Assembly (NCBI GenBank): GCA_934446465.1
Contig: CAKSEF010000007.1
Span: forward strand, 1 to 43,626
Source of the DNA: an uncultured Oscillospiraceae bacterium
GTDB lineage: Bacteria > Bacillota > Clostridia > Oscillospirales > JAAYXM01
Reading direction: 5' to 3'
Length of the DNA stretch: 43,626 nt
In this document: piece after piece, positions 12,973 to 21,023 of the stretch
Numbering within the stretch: position 1 is the stretch's first letter
Layout: every line of letters starts with the position of its first letter
The notes under the pieces: model-generated
What the model saw: only the letters and a program-made list of their open reading frames with translations
Told to the model about the DNA's origin: nothing
Database searches by the model: none
Program-made: the position numbers and the translations under genes

Positions 12973-14117
12973 ATATAGATAATATGGTATTGGAATTTGT
13001 TAAACTCTCAAGAGTTGACTATGATAAAATATCTGTCGATAAAGAGAATCAGATAAAAAAAATATATGATGAATATATTTCATCTATTCTCAAGAAATTT
13101 AGCGCTGAAATCATACCAAACTTAATTATTTGCAATACATTTAATAAATATAGTACTATTTTGCCCGTCCGCATTAACCAAAAGGATTATAAATATTATT
13201 TACTATATGATTGCTATTTAAGTCAAATTAATCGGCGATTAGATTTAATCTTCTTTACGACAAATAGTTCAGAACATGATATTTGGAAATTATCTTATGA
13301 ATTGTTTGCAGAAGATGCATTGTTAAATAACGATACGCTACTCTTTGCATATTTTGGATTAAATAAAATTGGACTAGGTCCATTTGATATAAAGGATGTT
13401 GATAATGAACTTAAATTAAATTTTGTCGAAGAAGTACAAGAGCGATATATTCTAGCTCATGAAATTGGTCACTGGATTTATAAAACTTCCGTTATACCCA
13501 GCAAAGACTGTGATTTTAATATTAAGTTTGAAAAAGACCAAGACGCCTTTTATATTGAGATTAAACAACTTTTGTGTGAGTTGTATCGTAAATATGAAGA
13601 CAAGTTTCGTGCTAAAGAATATTTTCAAATACTTAAAGAACACAGTAATATTATAGGCGGAAATAGTAGTGGCATACATGAAGAATGTTTTGCTGATGCC
13701 ATCGCTTACGCAATGGTTTTTTCCTATATCAATACAGAATATCCTGATAGTAACAATATGAGAATTCTTGCGGGACAAGCATTATTTATTGAATTGTTAA
13801 ATCTACAATTGTTGGCTATGCAGCATATGATGACCTCAAAAGAATCATTCGAGGCATCAACTTCAATTCGAATCAGTTTTTTTATACATTATGCTGTTTC
13901 TTACTTTGAAGGAATAGAGATTCTGTATAATAATATGTTAGGAGAAACTGTTGATCGATATGAAAAACGAATCACTAACATTATATTGGAATGTTTTGCT
14001 ACGCTAGAGGATAGAGCAGATAATATTCATAATGGAGTAATTGATATAGATAAAGCACTCGATCAGTTCCAGATATTAGGACTGTCAGATTATTATGCTA
14101 ATAGAGACCTTACATGA
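12969..14117 (+). CDS. HExxH zinc metallopeptidase
   Basis: A 382-residue, AT-rich, cytosolic-looking protein. HEIGH at 164-168 supplies two zinc ligands and the catalytic Glu; EECFAD at 238-243 fits the downstream third ligand with the E-x-x-x-A-D pattern of gluzincins such as ImmA-like and M48-like peptidases. The N-terminal 150 residues and the helical C-terminal 130 residues match nothing I recognise. ATGA overlap with the EACC1-like gene suggests the two products act together, with the peptidase perhaps being the effector or the activator. No signal peptide. Confidence 0.75.
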   Translation: MNIDNMVLEFVKLSRVDYDKISVDKENQIKKIYDEYISSILKKFSAEIIPNLIICNTFNKYSTILPVRINQKDYKYYLLYDCYLSQINRRLDLIFFTTNSSEHDIWKLSYELFAEDALLNNDTLLFAYFGLNKIGLGPFDIKDVDNELKLNFVEEVQERYILAHEIGHWIYKTSVIPSKDCDFNIKFEKDQDAFYIEIKQLLCELYRKYEDKFRAKEYFQILKEHSNIIGGNSSGIHEECFADAIAYAMVFSYINTEYPDSNNMRILAGQALFIELLNLQLLAMQHMMTSKESFEASTSIRISFFIHYAVSYFEGIEILYNNMLGETVDRYEKRITNIILECFATLEDRADNIHNGVIDIDKALDQFQILGLSDYYANRDLT

Positions 14118-14120
14118 GCT

Positions 14121-14411
14121 TTTTATTGCTACAAGGTTTATAGTAGCAGACTGATTATCAACGATAAAGAACGCCCCATAGTCGAATATGTATTTAAGAG
14201 AATTGGCGAGCATACACCTATGCTTACGATTGCTGACGAGTTAAATGACCTTGGCTATCGTACCCGCAAAGGGACGAAATTTCAGAATACAAGCGTTCGT
14301 AGTATAGTTAATAATCGCCCGTTGTATGAAGGTATGTACAAGTACGGTAAGGAAATGAATTGGGTCAAAGGTGTTCATGAGCCGATACTTGCAAGCGGTA
14401 ATATAATATAA
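14121..14411 (+). pseudogene. Remnant of a large serine recombinase
   Basis: This frame has no start of its own but reads FYCYKVYSSRLIINDKERPI, VEYVFKRIG, MLTIADELNDLGYRTRKGTK, SVRSIVNNRPLYEGMYKYGK and VHEPIL. These blocks are, in order, the conserved recombinase (PF07508-type) domain of large serine integrases/transposases, which normally follows the catalytic domain. A stop lies at 14115-14117 just before and at 14409-14411 after, so catalytic and zinc domains are both missing. It shows that an older recombinase once sat here. The distal part could be translated from ATG 14220 but would be non-functional. Confidence 0.75.
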
Positions 14412-14417
14412 AAGGAT

Positions 14418-15632
14418 TTGAAATCAAGGGTTATGATATCTGCGATACTGATTGCGTTATTTGTTTTTCTTGTAGTCAGGCAGACAAAGAAAAAGCAAAA
14501 ACAAAAAAGAATAAATTTTTATTTGTCCGATGCGGACAGAATGTCCGGACGAGATTTTGAGTATTGTGTTGCAACCGTATTAAACAGAACAGGATTCGGG
14601 AATGTTTCCGTGACGAAAGCGAGCGGAGATTTCGGAGTGGATATAGTTGCAACAAAAGACGGGGCTCGTTGGGCATTTCAATGCAAATGTTATCAGAATA
14701 CGTTGGGATTAAAACCCATACAGGAAGTATATTCGGGAGCAAAGATGTACGGAGCGACACGGACGGTCGTTGTTACAAATTCTTATTTTTCACAAAATGC
14801 AACAGAACTTGCGCAGAGATTAAACGTTGAATTGTGGGACAGAGATATTTTGGGAGAACTCTTGTTGCAGAGTTACGTTCCCGAACGAAAAATGAAACCC
14901 GAGCAAAGAATAAGATGGAATATCAAAGATTTCGAAAACAAAATCAAGAGGGATTGGAAAGTACCTGTCAACAATTCCGATGTTATCTATATCAAAATGC
15001 TGAAAGAACCTCACGTTTATTTTTCGGGAAGTCAAACGAAAGATCGCGACGCGGTCCGTGACGGATTTATCATAGCGGCGGCTGCTCGTACTCCGGCAGA
15101 CATCAATCTTGTTTTGCTTGATCTGTGTGGGTTTTATATGCATCAATGTGAGAAATTGCCGCACACGAAAGCGTACACGCAGGATCTTGAAGAATCTCTC
15201 GTTATACTGAACAATGTAAAAACAATAATGAATAAACGGTTGAGTCAGCTGCAAAACCGCATGAATAACTTTTCCGATTTATGGGTTGTTATAGATGGGT
15301 TTGAGGGATTGTATTTCAGGTATAAAAGCGTTTTTGTGTCGCTTATTTCCGAAATTCTCTCAAACGGAGCGAAAGTGTCTGTTCACTTAGCTGCTTTTTC
15401 TTCATACAGCGAGCCGGAAGGCGGAATAGACGAACGTTTTCCGTCGTATGTTATGCTGAACGGAACGGCGAATGAAAAAATATGCAGAATCATAAATGAA
15501 GAGAAACCTTTATCTCTTTGGAATAAGATGGTTTATAAAAACAGCAAAAATGAATGCTGCGAAGAGGAGATTCCAAGAGTTTGCGATGCGGATATCTCAA
15601 ATATTGTTTCATGGTGGACAAAGCAGATATAG
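14418..15632 (+). CDS. Membrane-anchored Mrr-type nuclease fused to an inactive FtsK-like domain
   Basis: A 404-residue protein; the start is uncertain (TTG 14418 or ATG 14433, neither well spaced from an SD). Residues 6-20 are a membrane anchor. Residues 43-140 are an Mrr-type PD-(D/E)xK domain: GRDFEYCVA (E48), FGVDIVA (D75), QCKCY (Q88, K90). Residues 190-330 follow the minimal FtsK of this same region: EPHVYFSGSQTKDRD for PHTLIAGTTGSGKS, ARTPADINLVLLD for CRTPATCRFVLID, KLPHTKAY for NLPHTWAY, WVVIDGF for YVIIDEL. The P-loop lysine and the Walker B glutamate are lost. It is best read as a nuclease carrying a pseudo-ATPase that may dock on a working FtsK ring. Confidence 0.75.
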   Translation: MKSRVMISAILIALFVFLVVRQTKKKQKQKRINFYLSDADRMSGRDFEYCVATVLNRTGFGNVSVTKASGDFGVDIVATKDGARWAFQCKCYQNTLGLKPIQEVYSGAKMYGATRTVVVTNSYFSQNATELAQRLNVELWDRDILGELLLQSYVPERKMKPEQRIRWNIKDFENKIKRDWKVPVNNSDVIYIKMLKEPHVYFSGSQTKDRDAVRDGFIIAAAARTPADINLVLLDLCGFYMHQCEKLPHTKAYTQDLEESLVILNNVKTIMNKRLSQLQNRMNNFSDLWVVIDGFEGLYFRYKSVFVSLISEILSNGAKVSVHLAAFSSYSEPEGGIDERFPSYVMLNGTANEKICRIINEEKPLSLWNKMVYKNSKNECCEEEIPRVCDADISNIVSWWTKQI

Positions 15633-15690
15633 CGAACCAGAATGTTTTATATAGATAGAAGGAATAAAGTTTTTCTGCATATATAAGGTG

Positions 15691-15719
15691 TTGACAATTT
15701 TACTCCGTTGTGATAGTAT
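15691..15719 (+). promoter_or_regulatory. Promoter for the RNase H-RnlA/RnlB operon
   Basis: TTGACA at 15691, 17-base spacer, TAGTAT at 15714; AAAGGAAAG precedes ATG 15755. Confidence 0.65.
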
Positions 15720-15754
15720 ATAAATAAGGATTTAGAAAAAAAAGGAAAGTATTT

Positions 15755-17134
15755 ATGAAGTTTTACGCGGTCAAAAAAGGATACAGCACGGGAATATTTC
15801 ATACATGGGAAGAATGTCAAGCCGCTATCAAAGGCTTTTCCTGTGCCGAATATGAAAAGTTCGAGACAGAGAAAGAAGCCATTGCATATTTAGAGGGCAA
15901 AGATTTTTGGGCTGAGATTGTTGAAAAAGACATTTCAGACGGATATCTTGTGGCTTTTACTGATGGCAGTTTTGATGAAAAATTAAACAGATATTCTTAT
16001 GGAGTTCTTCTTGTAGATAAGAACAATAATGAGCACTTTTTATACGGCTATGGAGATAATCCTAAATATCTTTCCGCGAAAAATATAATAGGTGAAATTT
16101 TTGGCGTAATAAACGCTTTGGACTGGGCAGTATCTAACAGTTACGAAAATGTAAAAATCTATTACGACTATGAGGGCTTATACGCTTGGGTTTCAGGGAA
16201 ATGGGCACCTAATAGTAATGCCGCAAAAATGTATGTAAATTTATATCATTCAAAGTTTGACGAATTGCTCAATGTTTCTTTTGAAAAAGTAAAGGGACAT
16301 AGTAACAACAAGTATAATGATACTGCTGACAGACTTGCAAAAGAAGCGTTAAGAGATAAAAAAGTAATACCTGTACATGGTGAAAACTGGTTTGTTTTGC
16401 CTTATTTTAAGGAATCAGATTTTCAGGCTGTTGCAGAATTGATACATGAAGAGTTTCCCGATATAGAGATTGTTAAAGAAGATAATAATCCAGCACGGTT
16501 GATATATCGTTTCAAAATGGGAAAATATAAGGTTGCTGCAACACTTTACAGGGCAAACAACCGAAAACTTCTTATACAAGGTGAAAATTCCACGCTGTTT
16601 CAAATAATGATTACGATAATAAATGAATTAGTCGAAGATATCCATATTGAAACTGTTTTAAGCAGTGCGTACAGGATGAACGTTGAAGAAGATAAGGTTG
16701 ACGAGACTTTTAATAAACTCTGTCCATGTTTTCCCGCCGATTATCCCGATAATATAAAGCGTTTGTTAAAGCAAGCTATCGCAAACTTGTTTTATTTTGT
16801 CAAAAGTGATGATTATTCCCAATATACGTCACCTGCATTTAGGGCCTTAGAGGGACATATAAAATATCTTATAACATCGGCAGGCGGCACAGCCAAACGA
16901 TTCTTTAACATGTTTAATAAGAATAACTCTGGGGAATATGTATATACAGGGAACCTCATAGACAAATCAAAAGAACCTGCAATCGTTAAGTGTTACAGTT
17001 ATTACTGCGCAGAACGACATACTGCATTTCATTATGGAGATATCTTAGGCGCTACGGATTCAACGAGAATTATAGAGACAAAAGAAGAAGTAGACGAAAT
17101 TATCAAAAAATGTATCACGTTGATTTCGGAATAA
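15755..17134 (+). CDS. Viroplasmin-RNase HI-RnlA fusion toxin
   Basis: A 459-residue protein with three parts. Residues 1-50 are a viroplasmin-like RNA:DNA-binding domain (KFYAVKKGYSTGIFHTWEEC). Residues 62-202 are RNase HI with all catalytic acids: D70 in FTDGS, E114, D138, D189. Residues 205-459 resemble RnlA of RNase LS: a TBP-like repeat (YRANNRKLLIQGENSTLFQ), then a HEPN domain with E366 and the RX4H motif RHTAFH (R421, H426) before HYGD. RnlA toxins degrade mRNA on phage attack, and in E. coli RNase HI stimulates RnlA; here the two are one chain. The next gene looks like the RnlB antitoxin. Confidence 0.8.
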   Translation: MKFYAVKKGYSTGIFHTWEECQAAIKGFSCAEYEKFETEKEAIAYLEGKDFWAEIVEKDISDGYLVAFTDGSFDEKLNRYSYGVLLVDKNNNEHFLYGYGDNPKYLSAKNIIGEIFGVINALDWAVSNSYENVKIYYDYEGLYAWVSGKWAPNSNAAKMYVNLYHSKFDELLNVSFEKVKGHSNNKYNDTADRLAKEALRDKKVIPVHGENWFVLPYFKESDFQAVAELIHEEFPDIEIVKEDNNPARLIYRFKMGKYKVAATLYRANNRKLLIQGENSTLFQIMITIINELVEDIHIETVLSSAYRMNVEEDKVDETFNKLCPCFPADYPDNIKRLLKQAIANLFYFVKSDDYSQYTSPAFRALEGHIKYLITSAGGTAKRFFNMFNKNNSGEYVYTGNLIDKSKEPAIVKCYSYYCAERHTAFHYGDILGATDSTRIIETKEEVDEIIKKCITLISE

Positions 17135-17158
17135 AACTTGCAGAGAGGAGAAAAAATC

Positions 17159-17521
17159 ATGAAAGAATTTGAAATATGTAAAATTACAAGTGAAAAATAT
17201 GATGGTTTTCTCCTGTGCTTGACATTTGAAAGTATCTTAACATATTTAGATAGAATAGAATACGATCCTTTAATAACCGACACAAAGAACGGTACATTGC
17301 TAATAGATCAACTTCTTGTAGCCGGCAACGGAAGAAATCGGTATATATGTTGTTCTTATCGTAATGGTAAGATAGATATTTCAACAACAAAAAACGTTTA
17401 CCCAACAGAATCTTACAAGAAGATATCGTTATCTCTTTTACAAAGGAACCTTCAACTTCTTAAAAATTCTATATTGACCGACACGCAAAAGGATAGTATC
17501 ATTAACGGAATCGCGTTTTAA
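17159..17521 (+). CDS. RnlB-like antitoxin
   Basis: A 120-residue protein. ATG 17159 follows AGAGGAG; the frame opens earlier at a TTG but without an RBS. Features of RnlB are seen in order: FEICKI at the start, a GTLLIDQLLVAGNGRNRYI block (compare the ilfDlLxxnGxxxNRf pattern of RnlB), SYRNGKIDI, and the end SILTDTQKDSIINGIAF. It would bind the HEPN domain of the preceding toxin and keep it inactive. It follows the toxin by 24 bases, the toxin-first order of rnlAB. Assignment rests on pattern and position. Confidence 0.7.
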   Translation: MKEFEICKITSEKYDGFLLCLTFESILTYLDRIEYDPLITDTKNGTLLIDQLLVAGNGRNRYICCSYRNGKIDISTTKNVYPTESYKKISLSLLQRNLQLLKNSILTDTQKDSIINGIAF

Positions 17522-17541
17522 CAGATAAGAGGTGCTGATAA

Positions 17542-17733
17542 ATGTTTGCCGTAGTGGCGATAATATTTGTGATAAATCCATTCGCAGGCGTATTTGCGTT
17601 TATCGGTTGGATAGTATGGCGTATAATCAAGGGCGCGTTTAAGACACCGAAAAGAAATAATCGCTGCGCAGACGAGGACATCTACGATAAATGGGACGAA
17701 TTCGACTGGTGGCAAGATAATCAGGGCTTATAA
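17542..17733 (+). CDS. 63-residue membrane protein
   Basis: ATG 17542, with AGAGGTG upstream. Residues 2-28 are hydrophobic (VVAIIFVINPFAGVFAFIGW), followed by a basic stretch and an acidic, Trp-rich tail (DIYDKWDEFDWWQDNQ). It follows RnlB by 20 bases and may belong to the same transcript. No family recognised. Confidence 0.55.
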   Translation: MFAVVAIIFVINPFAGVFAFIGWIVWRIIKGAFKTPKRNNRCADEDIYDKWDEFDWWQDNQGL

Positions 17734-17774
17734 TAAATATGGCACGCATAACGGGTTGCGTGTGAACAGTCAAC

Positions 17775-17808
17775 AGGGACTACCTTTGCGGGTAGTCCTA
17801 TTTTTTTT
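17775..17808 (+). terminator. Intrinsic terminator before terL
   Basis: GGACTACC (17777) pairs with GGTAGTCC (17791), followed by T8 at 17801-17808. It is preceded by a small hairpin CACGCA...TGCGTG (17743-17762). The 17-mer ACAGTCAACAGGGACTA at 17766-17782 recurs exactly at 21770-21786 in the terminator before the scaffold gene. Confidence 0.75.
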
Positions 17809-17819
17809 GAGGGATAATC

Positions 17820-19478
17820 ATGTATAGAAATCTTGTTGAGAAAATTCTTGAAGAAATGAAAAAGTCTCCGGCAGACGTGACAGCCTACAATGATTTGTTT
17901 TCTCTTTGCCGGAACATGGAAAAGGAGGACTTTGAACTTGCTCATTCAGTAAACGAAATTTTGCGAAAAAAAACAGAGGACGCCATTCGGCAAAGAGATA
18001 ATATCGAGGATTTTTTTGAATTATATAAAAAAACTCTGCTGTTTGATGCGCCGCATTTCTTTGATTCGTATTTATTGTATCTTGAAATAAATCGCAAGCC
18101 GAGCGAGAGATTTTATCAACCAAGACGAAAGATATTGAAAAATGTTGTGGACGCGTTACAAGATCTTGTAGATGATAGGCTTGACGAACTGTTCTTATCA
18201 GAGCCACCGAGAGTTGGAAAAACAACTTTACTGATGTTTTTTGTGACGTGGCTTATAGGCAGAAACAGCGAATCTTCAAACCTGTATTCGGCATACTCGG
18301 ATACGATTACAAAAGCATTTTATAACGGCGTATTGGAGACAATTCAAGACCCCGTTACATATCTGTGGAAAGATGTTTTTCCGAATGCGAAAATCGTTCA
18401 AACGAATTCGCAGGACGAAACACTGAACGTTGACAGAAAAAAGCGTTACCCGTCATTGACATGCCGCTCCCTGTATGGAACACTTAACGGGGCTTGCGAC
18501 TGTAACGGAATTTTAATATCCGACGACCTTATAGGCGGTATCGAGGAAGCCTTGAATAAAGATCGTTTAACAGCGGCGTGGAGCAAGGTGGACAACAACT
18601 TGCTTACAAGGGCAAAGGAAAAAGCAAAAATCTTATGGTGCGGTACGCGATGGTCGATGATTGACCCCGCGGGCATAAGAATGGATTTGCTCGCAAATGA
18701 CGATAAGTTCAAGAAACGTCGATATAGAATTATTAATTTGCCCGCGCTTGATGAAAACGATGAGAGCAACTTTGATTACAAGTTCGGCGTCGGATTCAAT
18801 ACGGAATATTACCGAATGCGAAGGGCGTCGTTTGAGAGAAACAACGACATGGCATCATGGCAGGCGCAGTATATGGGAGAACCTATCGAACGAGACGGAG
18901 CATTATTTTCTCCCGGAGATTTTCGATATTACAACGGAATTTTACCCGAGGGAGATCCCGACAGAATATTTATGGCGATTGACCCTGCATTCGGTGGCGG
19001 TGATTTTGTTGCGGGACCTGTATGTTTTCAATACGGAGACGATATATACGTTCATGATGTTGTTTATGACAACGGCGACAAGCGAATTACGCAACCGTTG
19101 ATTGCAAAGTGTATAATCGAATACAACGTTGTAACGACGCAGATTGAAGCGAACAAATCAACGGAAGCGTACGCAGAGGGCATTTTAGCGGAACTGAAAA
19201 AGAAAAACAAGAAGGCGAATATAACAACAAAGCCCGCTCCCACCGATAAAGCAAAGTATCAGCGTATTTTTGATAAGGCGCCTGATATTCGGGAAACGAT
19301 GATTTTCAGGGAATCGGGAAAAAGGAGCAAGGCATACAGTTTATTTATGCAAAATGTTTTTTCGTATAAGATGTTTGCGAAGAATAAAAATGATGATGCT
19401 CCGGACAGTCTTGCAATGGCAATGGCAATGGTTCGAAATAATGTGGGAAAAACCGAGATTTTTAAAAGATTTTTATAG
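17820..19478 (+). CDS. terL: Terminase large subunit
   Basis: A 552-residue packaging motor and nuclease. After a helical N-terminal 110 residues come Walker A in SEPPRVGKTT (about 127-136), Walker B GILISDD near residue 237, and the coupling WCGTRWS motif. The RNase H-like nuclease starts with MAIDPAFGGGD and has DDAPDSLAMA near the C-terminus. It cuts concatemers and drives DNA into the capsid. Its ATG follows the terminator at 17,775-17,808 by 11 bases with a GAGGG ribosome binding site. Its partner terS lies 8 kb upstream across the cargo. Confidence 0.9.
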   Translation: MYRNLVEKILEEMKKSPADVTAYNDLFSLCRNMEKEDFELAHSVNEILRKKTEDAIRQRDNIEDFFELYKKTLLFDAPHFFDSYLLYLEINRKPSERFYQPRRKILKNVVDALQDLVDDRLDELFLSEPPRVGKTTLLMFFVTWLIGRNSESSNLYSAYSDTITKAFYNGVLETIQDPVTYLWKDVFPNAKIVQTNSQDETLNVDRKKRYPSLTCRSLYGTLNGACDCNGILISDDLIGGIEEALNKDRLTAAWSKVDNNLLTRAKEKAKILWCGTRWSMIDPAGIRMDLLANDDKFKKRRYRIINLPALDENDESNFDYKFGVGFNTEYYRMRRASFERNNDMASWQAQYMGEPIERDGALFSPGDFRYYNGILPEGDPDRIFMAIDPAFGGGDFVAGPVCFQYGDDIYVHDVVYDNGDKRITQPLIAKCIIEYNVVTTQIEANKSTEAYAEGILAELKKKNKKANITTKPAPTDKAKYQRIFDKAPDIRETMIFRESGKRSKAYSLFMQNVFSYKMFAKNKNDDAPDSLAMAMAMVRNNVGKTEIFKRFL

Positions 19479-19507
19479 TCTCCAATGGTTATTTTTATGT
19501 AAAAGTA

Positions 19508-19536
19508 TTGACAAGCAATGGAGAATGTTGTATAAT
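19508..19536 (+). promoter_or_regulatory. Consensus promoter before the portal gene
   Basis: TTGACA at 19508, 17-base spacer, TATAAT at 19531, then GGAGG 8 bases before ATG 19569. A perfect sigma-A promoter inside the late region, splitting terL from the head genes. Confidence 0.75.
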
Positions 19537-19568
19537 AGATATAGAAATAGTCTGCGGAGGTGAATTCA

Positions 19569-21023
19569 ATGGCTGATGAAAAACGCGCTGTATACGGCAG
19601 GGAAATCATTTATACCGACTGCGAAGATATAACGGTGGAAAATGTTATTCCCGTGCTTGAAAAAGCAATGAGTATACATGCTCGCAACAGAAGCGATATA
19701 CAGTACCTGTATGATTATTACAGAGGCAAGCAGCCTGTTCGTTTCCGCAAGAAAGAAATCCGAAAAGAAATCTGTAATAAAATCGTAGAAAACCGAGCGA
19801 ATGAAATCGTATCGTTCAAGGTCGGTTATCTTATGGGAGAGCCTGTTCAGTATGTCTGTCGTTCGAGCGACGATAACGAATCAACCGAATCGATAAACGC
19901 ACTTAATAATTTTGTTTTTGCAGAAGATAAAGCGGCAAAGGACAAGGAACTTGCAGACTGGTTCACTATATGCGGGACGGCTTTCAGAATGGTTCTTCCA
20001 GATCCTGTCGGGGAAGAAGACGAATCTCCTTTTGAAATATATACTCTCGACCCGAGAAATGCCTTTGTCGTATATTACAGCGGGCTCGGCAACAGACCTG
20101 TTATGGGAGTTCGATACGTTACCAGGGAAGACGGCGCTGTTATATTCTCTGCTTACACAGATAAGCATTATTTTGAAATTACGCAACCGGGGACGCTCAA
20201 TTCCGTAGCATCCTCGCAAAAAAACATAACGAAAATCGAAGGGCACATTCTCGGAATGATTCCGATTATTGAGTATCCCGCGAATTCTGCGCGGCTCGGC
20301 GCGTTTGAGGTCGTATTGCCTCTGCTTGACGCCCTTAACAACATTTCATCGAACAGGCTTGACGGCATAGAGCAGTTTATACAGTCGATACTGGTTCTTA
20401 AGGGGGTTGACCTTTCGGGAGACGACATAAAAACGCTCAGAGAACAGGGGGGACTGAAAATCCCTGCGGACGGGGACGCAAAATATCTTGTTCAGGAGCT
20501 TAATCAACAACAGACGCAAACGCTTGTTGATTACATGTATCAAACAATTCTTGTGATTTGCGGTATGCCGAATAGAAACGGCGGCAGTTCCACAAGCGAT
20601 ACGGGCTCGGCGGTCATAATGCGCGACGGTTGGTCTGACGCGGAGGCGCGCGCGAAAGACACGGAACTTATGTTCAAACTTTCGGAGAAAAAATTTCTGC
20701 GGCTCGCAATAAATATTGCAAACACTCTGCGGGATATGAACCTGAAACTTTCGTCGATAGAGATTCGTTTTACACGCCGTAACTACGAGAACATTCAAGC
20801 CAAAGCACAGGTCCTTACAACATTGCTTACAAATGATAAAATTCACCCTCGTCTGGCGTTTGAACATAGCGGACTGTTTATCGATCCTGACCTTGCGTAT
20901 ACGCAGAGCAAAGAGTATTCCGAAGCGCGCAAAGCCGAAAAGGCAAAGGAACTTGAATCGTTTTCGGCAGCTGAAACGCAAAAAGCGAAAGAGAACATGA
21001 CGACGGAGCCCGAAAAAGAATGA
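19569..21023 (+). CDS. Portal protein (SPP1 Gp6-like)
   Basis: A 484-residue protein. ATG 19569 is preferred to GTG 19560 because GGAGG ends 8 bases upstream. Characteristic blocks of SPP1-type portals are present: YDYYRGKQPV, IVENRANEIVSFKVGYLMGEP, LDPRNAFVVYYSGLG, NRLDGIEQFI, and the C-terminal INIANTL, IRFTRRNYENIQAKAQ. The tail is charged. It forms the 12-subunit ring through which DNA passes. Four-base overlap with the next gene. Confidence 0.92.
   Translation: MADEKRAVYGREIIYTDCEDITVENVIPVLEKAMSIHARNRSDIQYLYDYYRGKQPVRFRKKEIRKEICNKIVENRANEIVSFKVGYLMGEPVQYVCRSSDDNESTESINALNNFVFAEDKAAKDKELADWFTICGTAFRMVLPDPVGEEDESPFEIYTLDPRNAFVVYYSGLGNRPVMGVRYVTREDGAVIFSAYTDKHYFEITQPGTLNSVASSQKNITKIEGHILGMIPIIEYPANSARLGAFEVVLPLLDALNNISSNRLDGIEQFIQSILVLKGVDLSGDDIKTLREQGGLKIPADGDAKYLVQELNQQQTQTLVDYMYQTILVICGMPNRNGGSSTSDTGSAVIMRDGWSDAEARAKDTELMFKLSEKKFLRLAINIANTLRDMNLKLSSIEIRFTRRNYENIQAKAQVLTTLLTNDKIHPRLAFEHSGLFIDPDLAYTQSKEYSEARKAEKAKELESFSAAETQKAKENMTTEPEKE

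Noticed and set aside
15755..17134. Plain RNase H1 annotation
   Set aside because: RNase HI covers less than half of the chain; the remaining 250 residues have a HEPN RX4H motif and an antitoxin-like gene follows.
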